Below, piece after piece: positions 36,687 to 44,397 of a stretch of DNA of 64,000 nt; position 1 is the first letter of the stretch; each line of letters starts with the position of its first letter. The notes under the pieces were generated by a model. It worked only from the letters and a program-made list of their open reading frames with translations, did no database searches and was not told the DNA's origin. The position numbers were made by a program, and so were the translations under genes. This DNA comes from Pseudomonas extremaustralis (lineage in GTDB: Bacteria; Pseudomonadota; Gammaproteobacteria; Pseudomonadales; Pseudomonadaceae). The DNA lies in assembly GCF_900102035.1 (NCBI RefSeq), contig NZ_LT629689.1, positions 434,001 through 498,000 on the forward strand, given 5' to 3'.

Positions 36687-37394
36687 ATGACGGGGACATT
36701 GGAAAACTTAACGAGCGGGTTGATTGGGGGCGCCCTTGGAGTGCTCGCTACTCTGGCAGTAGCTTACTTTCAGCTAAAACAGATTGCCAAACACCACCGC
36801 GAAGCTATGGACAACAACAAGATTGCGCTTGAGCACCAGAACACTTTACTCAACGATTCACATAACAACCAAATTGCTCTCCTGAAAGAGACTTATAAAA
36901 ATCAGCTTAGCCTGATATCGGCAGAGCAAAGAATTAATTCAGAAGTGTTAGCAATCAAGGAAATTCAGTTGCTGCTGAATGGTGATGTTAAGAGCGTGCA
37001 CCAGTTGGGGCGTGACGTTTATCACGATCACCGCACAATGTTGCTAGCGGGACATGTTCAAGAGTTCAATGGTCGACTAGTTGATTTTCGAGACAAGCTG
37101 ACTGCCGCTGTTGGTCAGATCAATGTTGTAATCGATGATAATCGACAGCACTGGAGAAGCCTTTCTCACATCGAAGCAACGATCAAAATGATCCACCCCC
37201 TTTGGGGGGCGACACAAGAACTCATCAACAAAATTAGTGGGTTGAGTCTAATACTAACAGAAGAAACACTTCCTATCATAACGTCAGAGTTAAGGGCTTT
37301 CGAAAGCATGCTCAACGTTTACAGCGATTGGAATTCTAAGTGTAAAGACGCTTGCGCACAAAGACTCACAACTATCATGTCTGAGGCTGGCTAG
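36687..37394 (+). CDS. Unknown membrane-anchored coiled-coil protein
   Basis: I do not recognise this 235-residue protein. It has one N-terminal membrane helix (about residues 8-29, GLIGGALGVLATLAVAYF). A long polar helix follows (about 33-95), rich in Asn, Gln, Lys and His and likely to form a coiled coil. The rest, to the C-terminus, is a helical cytoplasmic domain. GGAGG lies eight bases before the ATG. It is AT-richer than the core genes and sits between an IS1182 element and a broken abortive-infection gene, so it is probably horizontally acquired. A role in a defence or sensing module is possible but not shown. Confidence 0.7.
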   Translation: MTGTLENLTSGLIGGALGVLATLAVAYFQLKQIAKHHREAMDNNKIALEHQNTLLNDSHNNQIALLKETYKNQLSLISAEQRINSEVLAIKEIQLLLNGDVKSVHQLGRDVYHDHRTMLLAGHVQEFNGRLVDFRDKLTAAVGQINVVIDDNRQHWRSLSHIEATIKMIHPLWGATQELINKISGLSLILTEETLPIITSELRAFESMLNVYSDWNSKCKDACAQRLTTIMSEAG

Positions 37395-37790
37395 CAGCTA
37401 AAAGGACTTGGCTTGAATGGCTGATTGCGACCCTTCGCGACCGCTGGCGTTCGGCCAAAAGCAGACGCTCATAAATGCATTTTCACAACCCACAGCAACC
37501 CTTTAGCATAGAGTACTAGCGCCTGAGCGTTGAAAAGTAGCCGGTATAACGACTTCTGGGATTGTGATCGGTTTATTTGAATGGAGTCTCGTGCGACGCT
37601 TGCAGTATCATCCTTTCCTTACATCACCTCTCGCTTCGCGCATTGACGCGGTCGTGATTATCGTTAACTGCGGATTTGACAACAGTTAGCGTATATGGAT
37701 AAACCAATAGTTTAGAACGAAAACGTTTACAGACTATTTGATTTAAAATTAAGTATTGTTCAGTGCTAAACTTAGAGAGAATCAACCAAT
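37395..37790. other. Gene-free AT-rich gap with a half copy of an intergenic repeat
   Basis: No gene is seen. At 37422-37472 there is a partial copy of a Pseudomonas intergenic palindrome (core CGCGACCGCTGGCG, then CGGCCAAAAGCAG), a fuller copy of which lies at 38761-38830 on the far side of the next gene. Confidence 0.55.
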
Positions 37791-38639
37791 ATGATTGTAC
37801 TGCTAATCGCACTAATCTTTAGCCTTGTTGGTGTATCGGGGCTCGCGCTTTATTTTTACCTTCTATCTCGAGACAAACAAAAAGACAAGAAACAATTGAT
37901 GCCGTTTGATTCAACGTTAGTAGCTTGGTGGGCAGCTGCTTTCGCCTTATTGGTATGCTTTGTTTTTTTTCTGCTTTTTGATCAGGATTTTGTCATTGAC
38001 AACAATATTGGACAAGTTGGTGATTTTGTTGGAGGGCTTACCAATCCAATCTTAAGCTTTATCGCACTTCTGGTATTGCTGAGAACCACAATGATCCAGA
38101 CGGCTGAAGCAAGAAAAACTGCTGACTTCCTAGAGCGTCAAATGAGATTTATTGAATGAGAAAAATTTGAGGGGACTTTCTTTCAAATCTTGGAAAGGTT
38201 GGAAGCGTATTGTGAGATTCATTACAGGCAGGCCGATACTAATACCGGCGTTACAGAGGGGGATAAGATATCAAGGATGATTAATGCGAATAGTATTGCT
38301 CATAGCAAACTATCACCGCGCGCACAATATAAAGCAGTTAAAGGGGTGGTGAGTGGTCTGCTAAATAACGACATCTGCATTGGATTTAATAATCGCGCCC
38401 TTCGTGCCTTGCGTCTTATCAATAATGCAGACATACCAGAACCGTTAAAGCGATCTTTCTCGAGTCTATTGACTGACTCTATGTACCCAGGCGAGCGAAA
38501 AATTTTAGCGCATTATTCGTTTTTTTATAATCGTAGCGCACGAAGACTGTTGCGTGAGTGGAGGTTTCCGAGGCTAAAAGAACATGCGTTCGCCTCGAAA
38601 TTAACGTTTCAATATTACGATAACGGAGTCAAAAAGTAG
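37791..38639 (+). pseudogene. Putative phage abortive infection protein (putAbiC type), interrupted by TGA
   Basis: The frame would encode 282 residues but has an in-frame TGA at codon 123. Before it are two membrane helices (about 1-24 and 41-63) and the family-like segment IGQVGDFVGGLTNPILSFIALLVLLRTTMIQTAE. Immediately after it the frame resumes with EKFEGTFFQILERLE, the conserved F-E-x-T-F-F-x-L element of putAbiC proteins, and continues to a normal stop. One base change would restore it, as would a sequencing correction. It is AT-rich and next to the unknown coiled-coil gene. If the TGA is real, the first part alone would be a 122-residue membrane stub. Confidence 0.75.
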
Positions 38640-38760
38640 TTCTTGAAGAGCATAACTAAAAAGAGTGGAATGATTTTATCAAACTACTCAACCTATTAAT
38701 TGCCAATCGGATTTATCGAACGCTAGTCGTTGATTAGCAGCTGTCCGCCCACTCTTGAAT

Positions 38761-38830
38761 TGCCGGTTTTGGCCGCTTTCTGCCTCTCGCGACTGATAGA
38801 GAACGGCCAGAAGCAGTCATTCGCAGTCAT
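38761..38830. repeat. Pseudomonas intergenic palindromic repeat
   Basis: TTTTGGCCG and CGGCCAGAAGCAGTC flank CTTTCTGCCTCTCGCGACTG. This imperfect palindrome resembles non-coding elements I recall as frequent between Pseudomonas genes. It is similar to 37422-37472. Confidence 0.5.
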
Positions 38831-38832
38831 GT

Positions 38833-39098
38833 TCAGACCACTTTGCAAGTCAACCACGCCCCCCAGAAAAGGCTGCTGAAGAAACGGGTAGCGTCTCCAA
38901 ATCCGGCGTCATGCAAGAGTTTCTGAACCGCCGCCTCGGAATGTGGAGGATCAGCGCCTTGAAGGATTTTCCCGAGTTTGACCTTCACTTCATCCGCGCT
39001 GGCCCCATGCTGTCGCCACCGCTGCCCCCAGGCCGCAAGCAGTAACGGCTGGCTGGCGTAAGCGTATTGATTCCCCGCGACAATCAGCGGCGCACCCG
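38833..39098 (-). pseudogene. SAM-dependent methyltransferase, C-terminal fragment (split by IS66)
   Basis: This is the distal part of the methyltransferase whose proximal part lies beyond the IS66 element. Read from the junction it encodes PGAPLIVAGNQYAY and continues to GDATRFFSSLFWGAWLTCKVV. Joined to the proximal fragment at CTAAAAC|CGGGTG it gives an uninterrupted 238-residue protein (HLKPGAP across the join), so the insertion alone destroyed the gene. On its own this fragment has no start signal. Confidence 0.85.
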
Positions 39099-39106
39099 GT
39101 TTTAGA
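39099..39106. repeat. IS66 target-site duplication, left copy
   Basis: GTTTTAGA is repeated exactly at 41160-41167 on the other side of the element. Eight bases is the length made by IS66-family transposition. Confidence 0.92.
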
Positions 39107-39191
39107 GTAACCGATCCATCACTCACACATTCAAAGCCGCCCATTGAAGCCCGATGCTGCGCTCCCGATCTCTTTCTGGAGCCAGCACCTC

Positions 39192-39551
39192 ATGATGCGT
39201 CCCGACGCCAAAGTCGAAAAAGTTTACCTTTACCCCAAGTCCGTGGACTTCCGAAAATCCATCGACGGCCTGGCCGCCCTGGTCGAGCTGGATATCAAGG
39301 TGGCCGTCTTCGACCCGGTACTTTTCGTTTTTCTGAATCGCTCCCGCAACCGGGTGAAAATCCTCTATTGGGAGCGCAACGGCTTCTGTCTTTGGCTCAA
39401 GCGCCTGGAATCCGAGCGTTTCAAAACCTCGCCCCACGTCACCGACGAAGCCATCGTATTGAGCGTCCAGGAACTGAACTGGTTGCTCGACGGTTTTGAC
39501 CTTTGGCGCAACCGCCCTCATCAGGTTTTGACCCCACGCTACGTAGCCTGA
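39192..39551 (+). CDS. tnpB: IS66 accessory protein TnpB
   Basis: This 119-residue IS66 Orf2-like protein has the typical KVYLYPKSVDFRKSIDGLAA opening, then VFVFLNRSRNRVKILYWERNG and FCLWLKRLE. It is needed with TnpC for IS66 transposition. Translation starts at one of two adjacent ATG codons. tnpC follows after 18 bases. The sequence is intact, so this copy may be functional. Confidence 0.92.
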   Translation: MMRPDAKVEKVYLYPKSVDFRKSIDGLAALVELDIKVAVFDPVLFVFLNRSRNRVKILYWERNGFCLWLKRLESERFKTSPHVTDEAIVLSVQELNWLLDGFDLWRNRPHQVLTPRYVA

Positions 39552-39569
39552 CCCGGTATAATCCGGGCC

Positions 39570-41114
39570 ATGATTTCCCTGCCCGACGACCTGCCTGATG
39601 ATCCTGTTTTGCTCAAGCAACTGCTGCTTGAGGCACTCAGTCGCCAGGAAGAAGTGGCCCAGGCTTATCAAACCCACATCGTCGACCTGAAAGAGCAGAT
39701 CAAGTTGCTGCGCGACCGCTTGTTCGGGCGCAAGTCCGAACAGACTGTCGAGCCCAACACGCCGCAACTGGCGCTGTTCAACGAGCCCGAAAGCGAGCCG
39801 ATGCCGCTCGTTGATGACCCTGACGAAGAAGCCGTTGCGCCGACGCCGCGCCGTGGCAAGCGCAAGCCGTTGTCGGCCGATCTGCCGCGTATCGAAATCA
39901 TCCACGAACTGCCTGAACACGAACTGACCTGTGCCTGCGGTTGCCGCAAACACGCCATCGGCGAAGAAACCAGCGAACAACTGGACATCGTGCCGATGCA
40001 GATCCGTGTCATCAGGCACATCCGCAAGGTCTACGGTTGCCGGGGCTGTGAAACTGCACCGGTCACGGCTGACAAGCCTGCTCAGTTGATCGAAAAGAGT
40101 ATGGCCAGTCCCAGCGTGCTGGCGATGCTGCTGACTACCAAATACGTCGATGGCTTGCCGTTGCACCGGTTTGAAACCGTGCTCAGCCGACATGGCGTCG
40201 AGATTGCGCGCCAGACGCTGGCGCGCTGGGTGATCCAGTGCAGCGAACACTTCCAGCCACTGCTGAATTTGATGCGCGACCGCTTGCTGGAAAGCCCGGT
40301 GATCCACTGCGATGAAACCCGCGTGCAGGTGTTGAAGGAGCCGGATCGTGACCCGACCAGTCAATCCTGGATGTGGGTGCAGGCCAGTGGCCCACCGGAC
40401 AAGAAAGTCGTGCTGTTCGACTACACCTCCAGCCGAGCGCAGGATGTACCGTTGCGTTTGCTGGACAGCTATCGCGGCTATGTGATGACCGATGATTACG
40501 CCGGCTATAACGCCTTCGCGTTGCAGCCGGGCGTGGAGCGACTGGCATGCATGGCGCATGCACGCCGCAAGTTCGTGGATGCGCAAAAAGTGCAGCCTAA
40601 GGGTAAAACCGGGAGGGCTGATATCGCGCTGACGATGATCAACAAACTGTACAGCATCGAACGCGAATCCAAAGACGCCAGCGATGAACAACGGTTTATC
40701 GCTCGTCAGGAGAAGAGCTTGCCGATCCTGGCCCAACTGAAAAGCTGGCTGGCTAAGACCCAATCCCAAGTGACGCCGCAAAGCGCATTAGGCAAGGCTG
40801 TGCACTATCTGGCGAATAACTGGAACCGACTGGAGCGCTATGTCGAAGCGGGTTATTTACCCATCGACAACAACGCCGCTGAAAGAGCGATCAAGCCGTT
40901 TGTGATCGGACGCAAAGCTTGGTTGTTCAGTGATACCGTCAACGGCGCCGCCGCCAGCGCAAAGATTTACAGCTTGGTCGAGACCGCCAAGGTCAACGGC
41001 CAGGAGCCCTATACGTGGCTGCGCCACGTACTGGAGCGGTTGCCATATGCCTCGACGGTCGAAGACTACGAAGCCTTGCTGCCGTGGAACTGCTCACCGG
41101 AGATGCCACGGTAA
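39570..41114 (+). CDS. tnpC: IS66 family transposase TnpC
   Basis: This 514-residue IS66 transposase has an N-terminal leucine-rich helix ([20 protein letters not shown]), a zinc-finger-like CACGCRKH...CRGCE region, and the DDE core. The catalytic residues lie in [23 protein letters not shown] and [22 protein letters not shown]-terminal IS66 domain ends in [19 protein letters not shown]. Length and motifs are complete, so the element is probably recent and possibly active. Confidence 0.95.
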   Translation: MISLPDDLPDDPVLLKQLLLEALSRQEEVAQAYQTHIVDLKEQIKLLRDRLFGRKSEQTVEPNTPQLALFNEPESEPMPLVDDPDEEAVAPTPRRGKRKPLSADLPRIEIIHELPEHELTCACGCRKHAIGEETSEQLDIVPMQIRVIRHIRKVYGCRGCETAPVTADKPAQLIEKSMASPSVLAMLLTTKYVDGLPLHRFETVLSRHGVEIARQTLARWVIQCSEHFQPLLNLMRDRLLESPVIHCDETRVQVLKEPDRDPTSQSWMWVQASGPPDKKVVLFDYTSSRAQDVPLRLLDSYRGYVMTDDYAGYNAFALQPGVERLACMAHARRKFVDAQKVQPKGKTGRADIALTMINKLYSIERESKDASDEQRFIARQEKSLPILAQLKSWLAKTQSQVTPQSALGKAVHYLANNWNRLERYVEAGYLPIDNNAAERAIKPFVIGRKAWLFSDTVNGAAASAKIYSLVETAKVNGQEPYTWLRHVLERLPYASTVEDYEALLPWNCSPEMPR

Positions 41115-41159
41115 ACCGTTGACCCACCTTGGGATAGGTGGGGTTTATGGATCGCTTAC

Positions 41160-41167
41160 GTTTTAGA
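41160..41167. repeat. IS66 target-site duplication, right copy
   Basis: GTTTTAGA is an exact copy of 39099-39106. Confidence 0.92.
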
Positions 41168-41610
41168 TGAGCCCGAATGGATCGTAAAATTTGGCGCTTG
41201 GCGTCATCTCCATCGAGATGATGGAGTACACCGATCAAGGTCGCTGCGTCGTATGACTCGTCTGCTGCCAGGTCTTCAACTTGCCCAAGATGCATGGCCG
41301 TTCTTTCAAGCAAGTTGTTTGCCTCTAGCTGCTGCTTCGCTGCCTCCAGCATTGGCTCGGATGGGTCAACGGCCGTGAAGCGCCAACTCGGTTCAAGCTT
41401 GGCCATCGCAATAATCTCCTGCGCCGTACCGCCAGCGCCAACGACCAGTATTTTTGCCGAATTTGTATTGCCCAGGCTTGCCGCCAGCATGCATGCAGCC
41501 AAGTCTTGGCAGGCGTCATATCCAGCTAGCGCAATACGGCTCTGTCGTCCGTACTCATTAGCTCGTGAGGTATCAAATTTTTCAGCTGAGTCGAGAGGGG
41601 ATGATTTCAA
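41160..41610 (-). pseudogene. SAM-dependent methyltransferase, N-terminal fragment (split by IS66)
   Basis: The first 150 codons encode a class I methyltransferase. After MKSSPLDSAEKFDTSRANEY come the SAM-binding motif ILVVGAGGTAQEII, the acidic loop FTAVDPSEPMLEAAKQQ, and motif IV-like DAATLIGVLHHL. The gene then runs into the IS66 end after RAHLK. The downstream part is intact at 38833-39098. Substrate and pathway are unknown. The break is a clean transposon insertion with target duplication, so related strains should carry the intact gene. Confidence 0.88.
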
Positions 41611-41683
41611 TGCGGTTCTCCATGTCCTGAAATCAAGCTACGCCAGACACAGCAATAATAAAAATCCATTGATTTTATGTGGC

Positions 41684-41702
41684 GCATTCCTGCAAGGAAT
41701 GC
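41684..41702. repeat. Short inverted repeat
   Basis: A 7-bp stem GCATTCC/GGAATGC with the loop TGCAA lies between the methyltransferase start and the DUF6124 3' end. No T-run follows. Confidence 0.3.
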
Positions 41703-41751
41703 ATGGCGCGTATGAGACCTGGTCTTTAGGAGATGAACCCAACTTTAGCGA

Positions 41752-41792
41752 ATCGCCGAGTTGCCGTAAGACGATGACGACAACTCGGCGAT
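41752..41792 (-). terminator. 12-bp inverted repeat downstream of the DUF6124 gene
   Basis: ATCGCCGAGTTG and its exact inverse CAACTCGGCGAT flank a 17-base loop, ending about 25 bases past the DUF6124 stop. There is no T-run on either side, so termination is only one possible role. Confidence 0.45.
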
Positions 41793-41816
41793 CTACCCGC
41801 TGAAAGCACTGAAAAC

Positions 41817-42152
41817 TCAGCTACCCGCTACAGCTCCCTCGCGCGTCATCAACTTATCCACTAACAACACCCCCAATTCACTCAATTGGTGAATCGCCAG
41901 TGCCACGTCCCGTTGTTTCCCCGTCAGTTGATCCGACAGGTCCAGCAACAACGCGTTAACTGAGGAAAAGGTTTCGTAGCTATTGGCGATCAGCATTTCG
42001 CTGCTGGCGTCGTCTGCAACGCTGAACAGCGTTGTCGAGGGGGGCAGGGGTGGTTCAGCGCTGGGGTTGAGGTAATGATCAATCGCGCGATGGGCGGCTT
42101 GGTCGAGCTTCAGGTCGGGACCGTTTGGAGGGTTAGGCGTGACTTTGAACAT
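41817..42152 (-). CDS. DUF6124 family protein
   Basis: This 111-residue protein shows the pattern of the pseudomonad DUF6124 family: the opening MFKVTPNPP, a DQAAHRAIDHYLNP helix, and a C-terminal helical part with LLLDLSDQLTGKQRDVALAI and LGVLLVDKLM. Pseudomonads often carry several paralogues and the function is unknown. It is expected to be cytosolic. No ordinary Shine-Dalgarno is obvious before the ATG; instead the leader can form an elaborate RNA fold (42184-42356), suggesting control at the RNA level. It lies next to the IS66-interrupted region. Confidence 0.82.
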   Translation of the reverse strand: MFKVTPNPPNGPDLKLDQAAHRAIDHYLNPSAEPPLPPSTTLFSVADDASSEMLIANSYETFSSVNALLLDLSDQLTGKQRDVALAIHQLSELGVLLVDKLMTREGAVAGS

Positions 42153-42183
42153 GTGTGTTGTACCTGTTTTAGGGCCAGCACCG

Positions 42184-42356
42184 TTTCGCTACTAAACGAA
42201 AGGGTGGCGGCTGTACGCAGGTTAGTAGACCGGGGAAACACACAAAGCCGGCGCGCCCGAGGGCGCCCTGCGCACAGCCACCATCAAGTACAGACAAGAA
42301 CATCTGATCGATGAGGTTCATGCACTTTATGTTGTCACTCGGGCTACTAAACCCGA
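42184..42356 (-). ncRNA. Structured RNA leader candidate upstream of DUF6124
   Basis: In the sense of DUF6124, three elements occur in order. The first (42339-42356) is a hairpin TCGGG/CCCGA with loop TTTAGTAG. The second is a 16-bp stem, GGTGGCTGTGCGCAGG with CCTGCGTACAGCCGCC (42267-42282 and 42206-42221), paired throughout with two G-U wobbles and enclosing a GC hairpin at 42253-42266. The third (42184-42201) is a hairpin TTTCG/CGAAA with the same loop, TTTAGTAG. The central element contains CTACTAA (42222-42228), complementary to both loops, so kissing interactions are possible. The 32-base spacer to the start codon carries no other signal. Wobble pairs indicate RNA and not a DNA palindrome. 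Confidence 0.6.
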
Positions 42357-42518
42357 TCACTGAGTTGTCAGCGACCGGGCCACCTTAGAGACGCTCGCCC
42401 AAGCGCACAAGCCGGCGGATTCTGACGCAACTGTAGGCAAGGGAGCAAGGCGCTGAAGCGTACTGTGGGCCCGGTGACCTGGCAAATAGGCTTCCACCCG
42501 GCTGAGCACGAAGGGCGG

Positions 42519-42899
42519 TCAGGTTCGCGCCGTATGAAAAGTGATCGCGTAGCCATCGGGGTCCCTGGCCACAAAGAAGCGACCGAATGGGCCGTCTGCG
42601 AGCGGGCTCAGGATCACCCCACCTCGCTTGAGAATAAGGTCGTGCAAGGCATCTGCGTCGGCGCATGCGATCCAAAGCACCATACCGATACCCAGCGGCC
42701 CCGTGTCCGGAAGTGCATGGATTGGCTCCCGCAGCGCCAACGTAATCGGCTCGGTCTTGAAGATCGCTGCTCCGGGAGGGCAGTGTGCCGAAGCCTCGAA
42801 ACCGAAAATCTCTAGATAGAACCTGCGGGATGCCGCGAGGTTGCGCACTTGCAAGGCGATAAAGTCAGGTCCGATTGGAGTTGTCATAGCCGTGTCCAT
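42519..42899 (-). CDS. VOC family (glyoxalase/dioxygenase superfamily) protein
   Basis: This 126-residue single-module vicinal-oxygen-chelate protein has the beta-alpha-beta-beta-beta opening IALQVRNLAASRRFYLEIFG and a closing FFVARDPDGYAITFHT. It is likely a metal-dependent lyase, dioxygenase or binding (resistance) protein; the expected Glu ligand position is occupied by the Asp-Gly-Tyr strand only, so catalysis is uncertain. ATG 42899 is reported; ATG 42887, preceded by GGA, is an alternative. It is divergent from a MarR-type gene and probably controlled by it through tandem repeats in the shared promoter. Confidence 0.82.
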   Translation of the reverse strand: MDTAMTTPIGPDFIALQVRNLAASRRFYLEIFGFEASAHCPPGAAIFKTEPITLALREPIHALPDTGPLGIGMVLWIACADADALHDLILKRGGVILSPLADGPFGRFFVARDPDGYAITFHTART

Positions 42900-42906
42900 C
42901 AATCAA

Positions 42907-42942
42907 TATAAGGGACCTGACAATAGTATAAGGGGCCTGACA
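42907..42942. promoter_or_regulatory. Tandem 16-base repeats between VOC and marR genes
   Basis: TATAAGGGACCTGACA and TATAAGGGGCCTGACA repeat at an exact 20-base period (two helical turns). The second copy ends on the first base of the marR start codon and covers its ribosome site, fitting an autoregulatory operator. Confidence 0.6.
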
Positions 42943-43403
42943 TGTCAAAGCCGAAGCTTGTGCCTCGAAACGGGGTCGACTGGATTGGTTACAACCTGAA
43001 AATCACGCAACACCGATTGAGGCAGCGCCTGGATGCCGAACTCGCACAGCTGGGCATCACAGCGCCGCAGAACGCAGTTTTACTTGCCGTCGCCGGTAAT
43101 CCGCAAATCTCCAATGCCGAGTTGGCTCGTGCAGCGTTTGTGACACCACAGACCATGCAGGCGATCCTCGTCAATCTTGAGCGTGGCGGCCTGATCACGC
43201 GCAGCCCGCACCCCACGCATGGCCGGGTCATCATGACTGAGCTTACGGCGGCTGGTCAGAAGGCCGTCGCCGATGGCGCAAAAGCTGCCGACGCCGTGGA
43301 GCAGCAGATGCTCTCCACGCTGTCGGCTGAAGAAATCGAGCTTCTTCGCGAGTTGCTCAAGCGTTGCGCCGCCGCCTTGGACGATCAAACACCTGACAGC
43401 TAG
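42942..43403 (+). CDS. MarR family transcriptional regulator
   Basis: This 153-residue winged-helix repressor has an N-terminal dimerisation helix (YNLKITQHRLRQRLDAELAQ) and an HTH (NAELARAAFVTPQTMQAILVNLE). The wing (RSPHPTHGRVIMTELTAAG) and a C-terminal dimer helix follow. MarR proteins release DNA on binding phenolic or oxidising ligands, and often repress a divergent enzyme gene, here the VOC protein. The ATG overlaps the second of two tandem repeats that may be its own binding sites. A hairpin separates it from the convergent SDR gene. Confidence 0.9.
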   Translation: MSKPKLVPRNGVDWIGYNLKITQHRLRQRLDAELAQLGITAPQNAVLLAVAGNPQISNAELARAAFVTPQTMQAILVNLERGGLITRSPHPTHGRVIMTELTAAGQKAVADGAKAADAVEQQMLSTLSAEEIELLRELLKRCAAALDDQTPDS

Positions 43404-43490
43404 GGATTGGCTTGGGAAAAAAGCAGAAAAAGACCACAGATTTAGAAGGGGGGCGTTACGCAGGTTATTGGCTGCGGCGTTGCACGCAAA

Positions 43491-43518
43491 CGCCCGACCT
43501 CATGGGCAAGGTCGGGCG
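43491..43518. terminator. Hairpin between convergent marR and SDR genes
   Basis: CGCCCGACC pairs perfectly with GGTCGGGCG over a 10-base loop. Only TTT follows on the minus strand, so it is a plausible weak terminator for the SDR transcript. Confidence 0.5.
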
Positions 43519-43525
43519 CCTGGGT

Positions 43526-44290
43526 TCAGGCAACGGGGATGGGGTTGTCGATGATCGACTGATTGAACTGCGCGATCAGGCCATGTTCGTTCGGCCCTAC
43601 GTTGGCGCGTAGCGGCGCGATGCGGTCGACGATCACCTCGGTGGTCGCGGTTTCCAGCTTGGCGAGGGTTTCGGCGATGAAGTCCGGCAGCGGCATGGCG
43701 CGGGGGTCGCCGCTTTTGTGGATCAGGTCGGTGTCGACCCAGGGCGGCGTGATTTCCAGGACCTTGACGCTGGTGTCGCGCAGCATGAAACGCTGCGACA
43801 GGCTGTAGGAATGAATAGCGGCCTTGGTCGCCGAGTACAGCGCGGTGACGGCAATCGGGATGAAGGCCAGGATGGAGCTGTTGTTGATGATGTAGGCGTC
43901 CGGTTGACGCTTGAGGTGCTCCACGAACGCTGCGCTGACCCGCACCGGACCGAGCAGGTTGGTGGTCAGCAGGCTGACGGCCTGGGCGTCATCCAGATCG
44001 CCCGAGGCGGCGTTGTCGAACGGCATCACCCCGGCGTTGTTGATGACCACGTTGAGGTCGGGATGGCGCTCGATCACCTGCTGTGCGACCTGTTTGATCT
44101 GTACCGGATCGTTGATGTCCAGGACCACGGTGTCGATACCGGGGTTGGCCTGGGCGATCTCGTCGAGCAGGGCCTTGCGACGCCCGGCGATGATCACTTT
44201 GTTGCCGCGCTGGTGAAAGGCTTCCGCCAGGCCCCGGCCGATACCCGAGGTGCCGCCGGTGATGAAGATCGTGTTTGCGCTCAGTTTCAT
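43526..44290 (-). CDS. SDR family oxidoreductase (DltE-like)
   Basis: This 254-residue classical SDR has TGGTSGIGRG at residues 11-20, NNAGVMP near 87, a catalytic Ser in INNSSILAFIP and YSATKAAIHSY with the Tyr/Lys pair. The overall sequence resembles the DltE/short-chain oxidoreductases paired with GlxA-type regulators in many proteobacteria. It should reduce or oxidise a small carbonyl or alcohol compound in the cytosol using NAD(P). It is divergent from a DJ-1/AraC-type regulator gene, which is its probable controller. Confidence 0.9.
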   Translation of the reverse strand: MKLSANTIFITGGTSGIGRGLAEAFHQRGNKVIIAGRRKALLDEIAQANPGIDTVVLDINDPVQIKQVAQQVIERHPDLNVVINNAGVMPFDNAASGDLDDAQAVSLLTTNLLGPVRVSAAFVEHLKRQPDAYIINNSSILAFIPIAVTALYSATKAAIHSYSLSQRFMLRDTSVKVLEITPPWVDTDLIHKSGDPRAMPLPDFIAETLAKLETATTEVIVDRIAPLRANVGPNEHGLIAQFNQSIIDNPIPVA

Positions 44291-44397
44291 GGTGCTACTC
44301 CTGTGAGTGGGCTTGGGGCATAGGATGGGGGGAATTTGAAAAGACCTGAATGACGTATATAGTCGCGTTTTAGGACATCACTGCTTGAGGCCAGGCC

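Larger units (their letters stand above)
39107..41159 (+). mobile_element. IS66-family insertion sequence
   Basis: This 2053-base element begins GTAACCGATCCAT and ends with the inverse of GTAAGCGATCCAT, matching IS66-type ends. It is flanked by an 8-base direct repeat. It encodes TnpB and TnpC but leaves only 85 bases before tnpB, so the usual TnpA is absent. It is inserted in a methyltransferase gene in opposite orientation to that gene. Confidence 0.93.

Noticed and set aside
38157..38159. TGA in the AbiC-like frame as a selenocysteine codon
   Set aside because: No SECIS-like hairpin is evident just downstream, the family does not use selenocysteine, and a point mutation or sequencing error is simpler.
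42169..42360. 63-codon minus-strand frame within the DUF6124 leader
   Set aside because: It covers the structured RNA element and its stems dictate the sequence; no ribosome site or family match, so the RNA interpretation is preferred.
42366..42500. Imperfect inverted repeat around GACCGGGCCAC and GTGGGCCCGGTGAC considered as an integron attC-like site
   Set aside because: The core R-site sequences of attC are not present and no integrase or cassette array is nearby.
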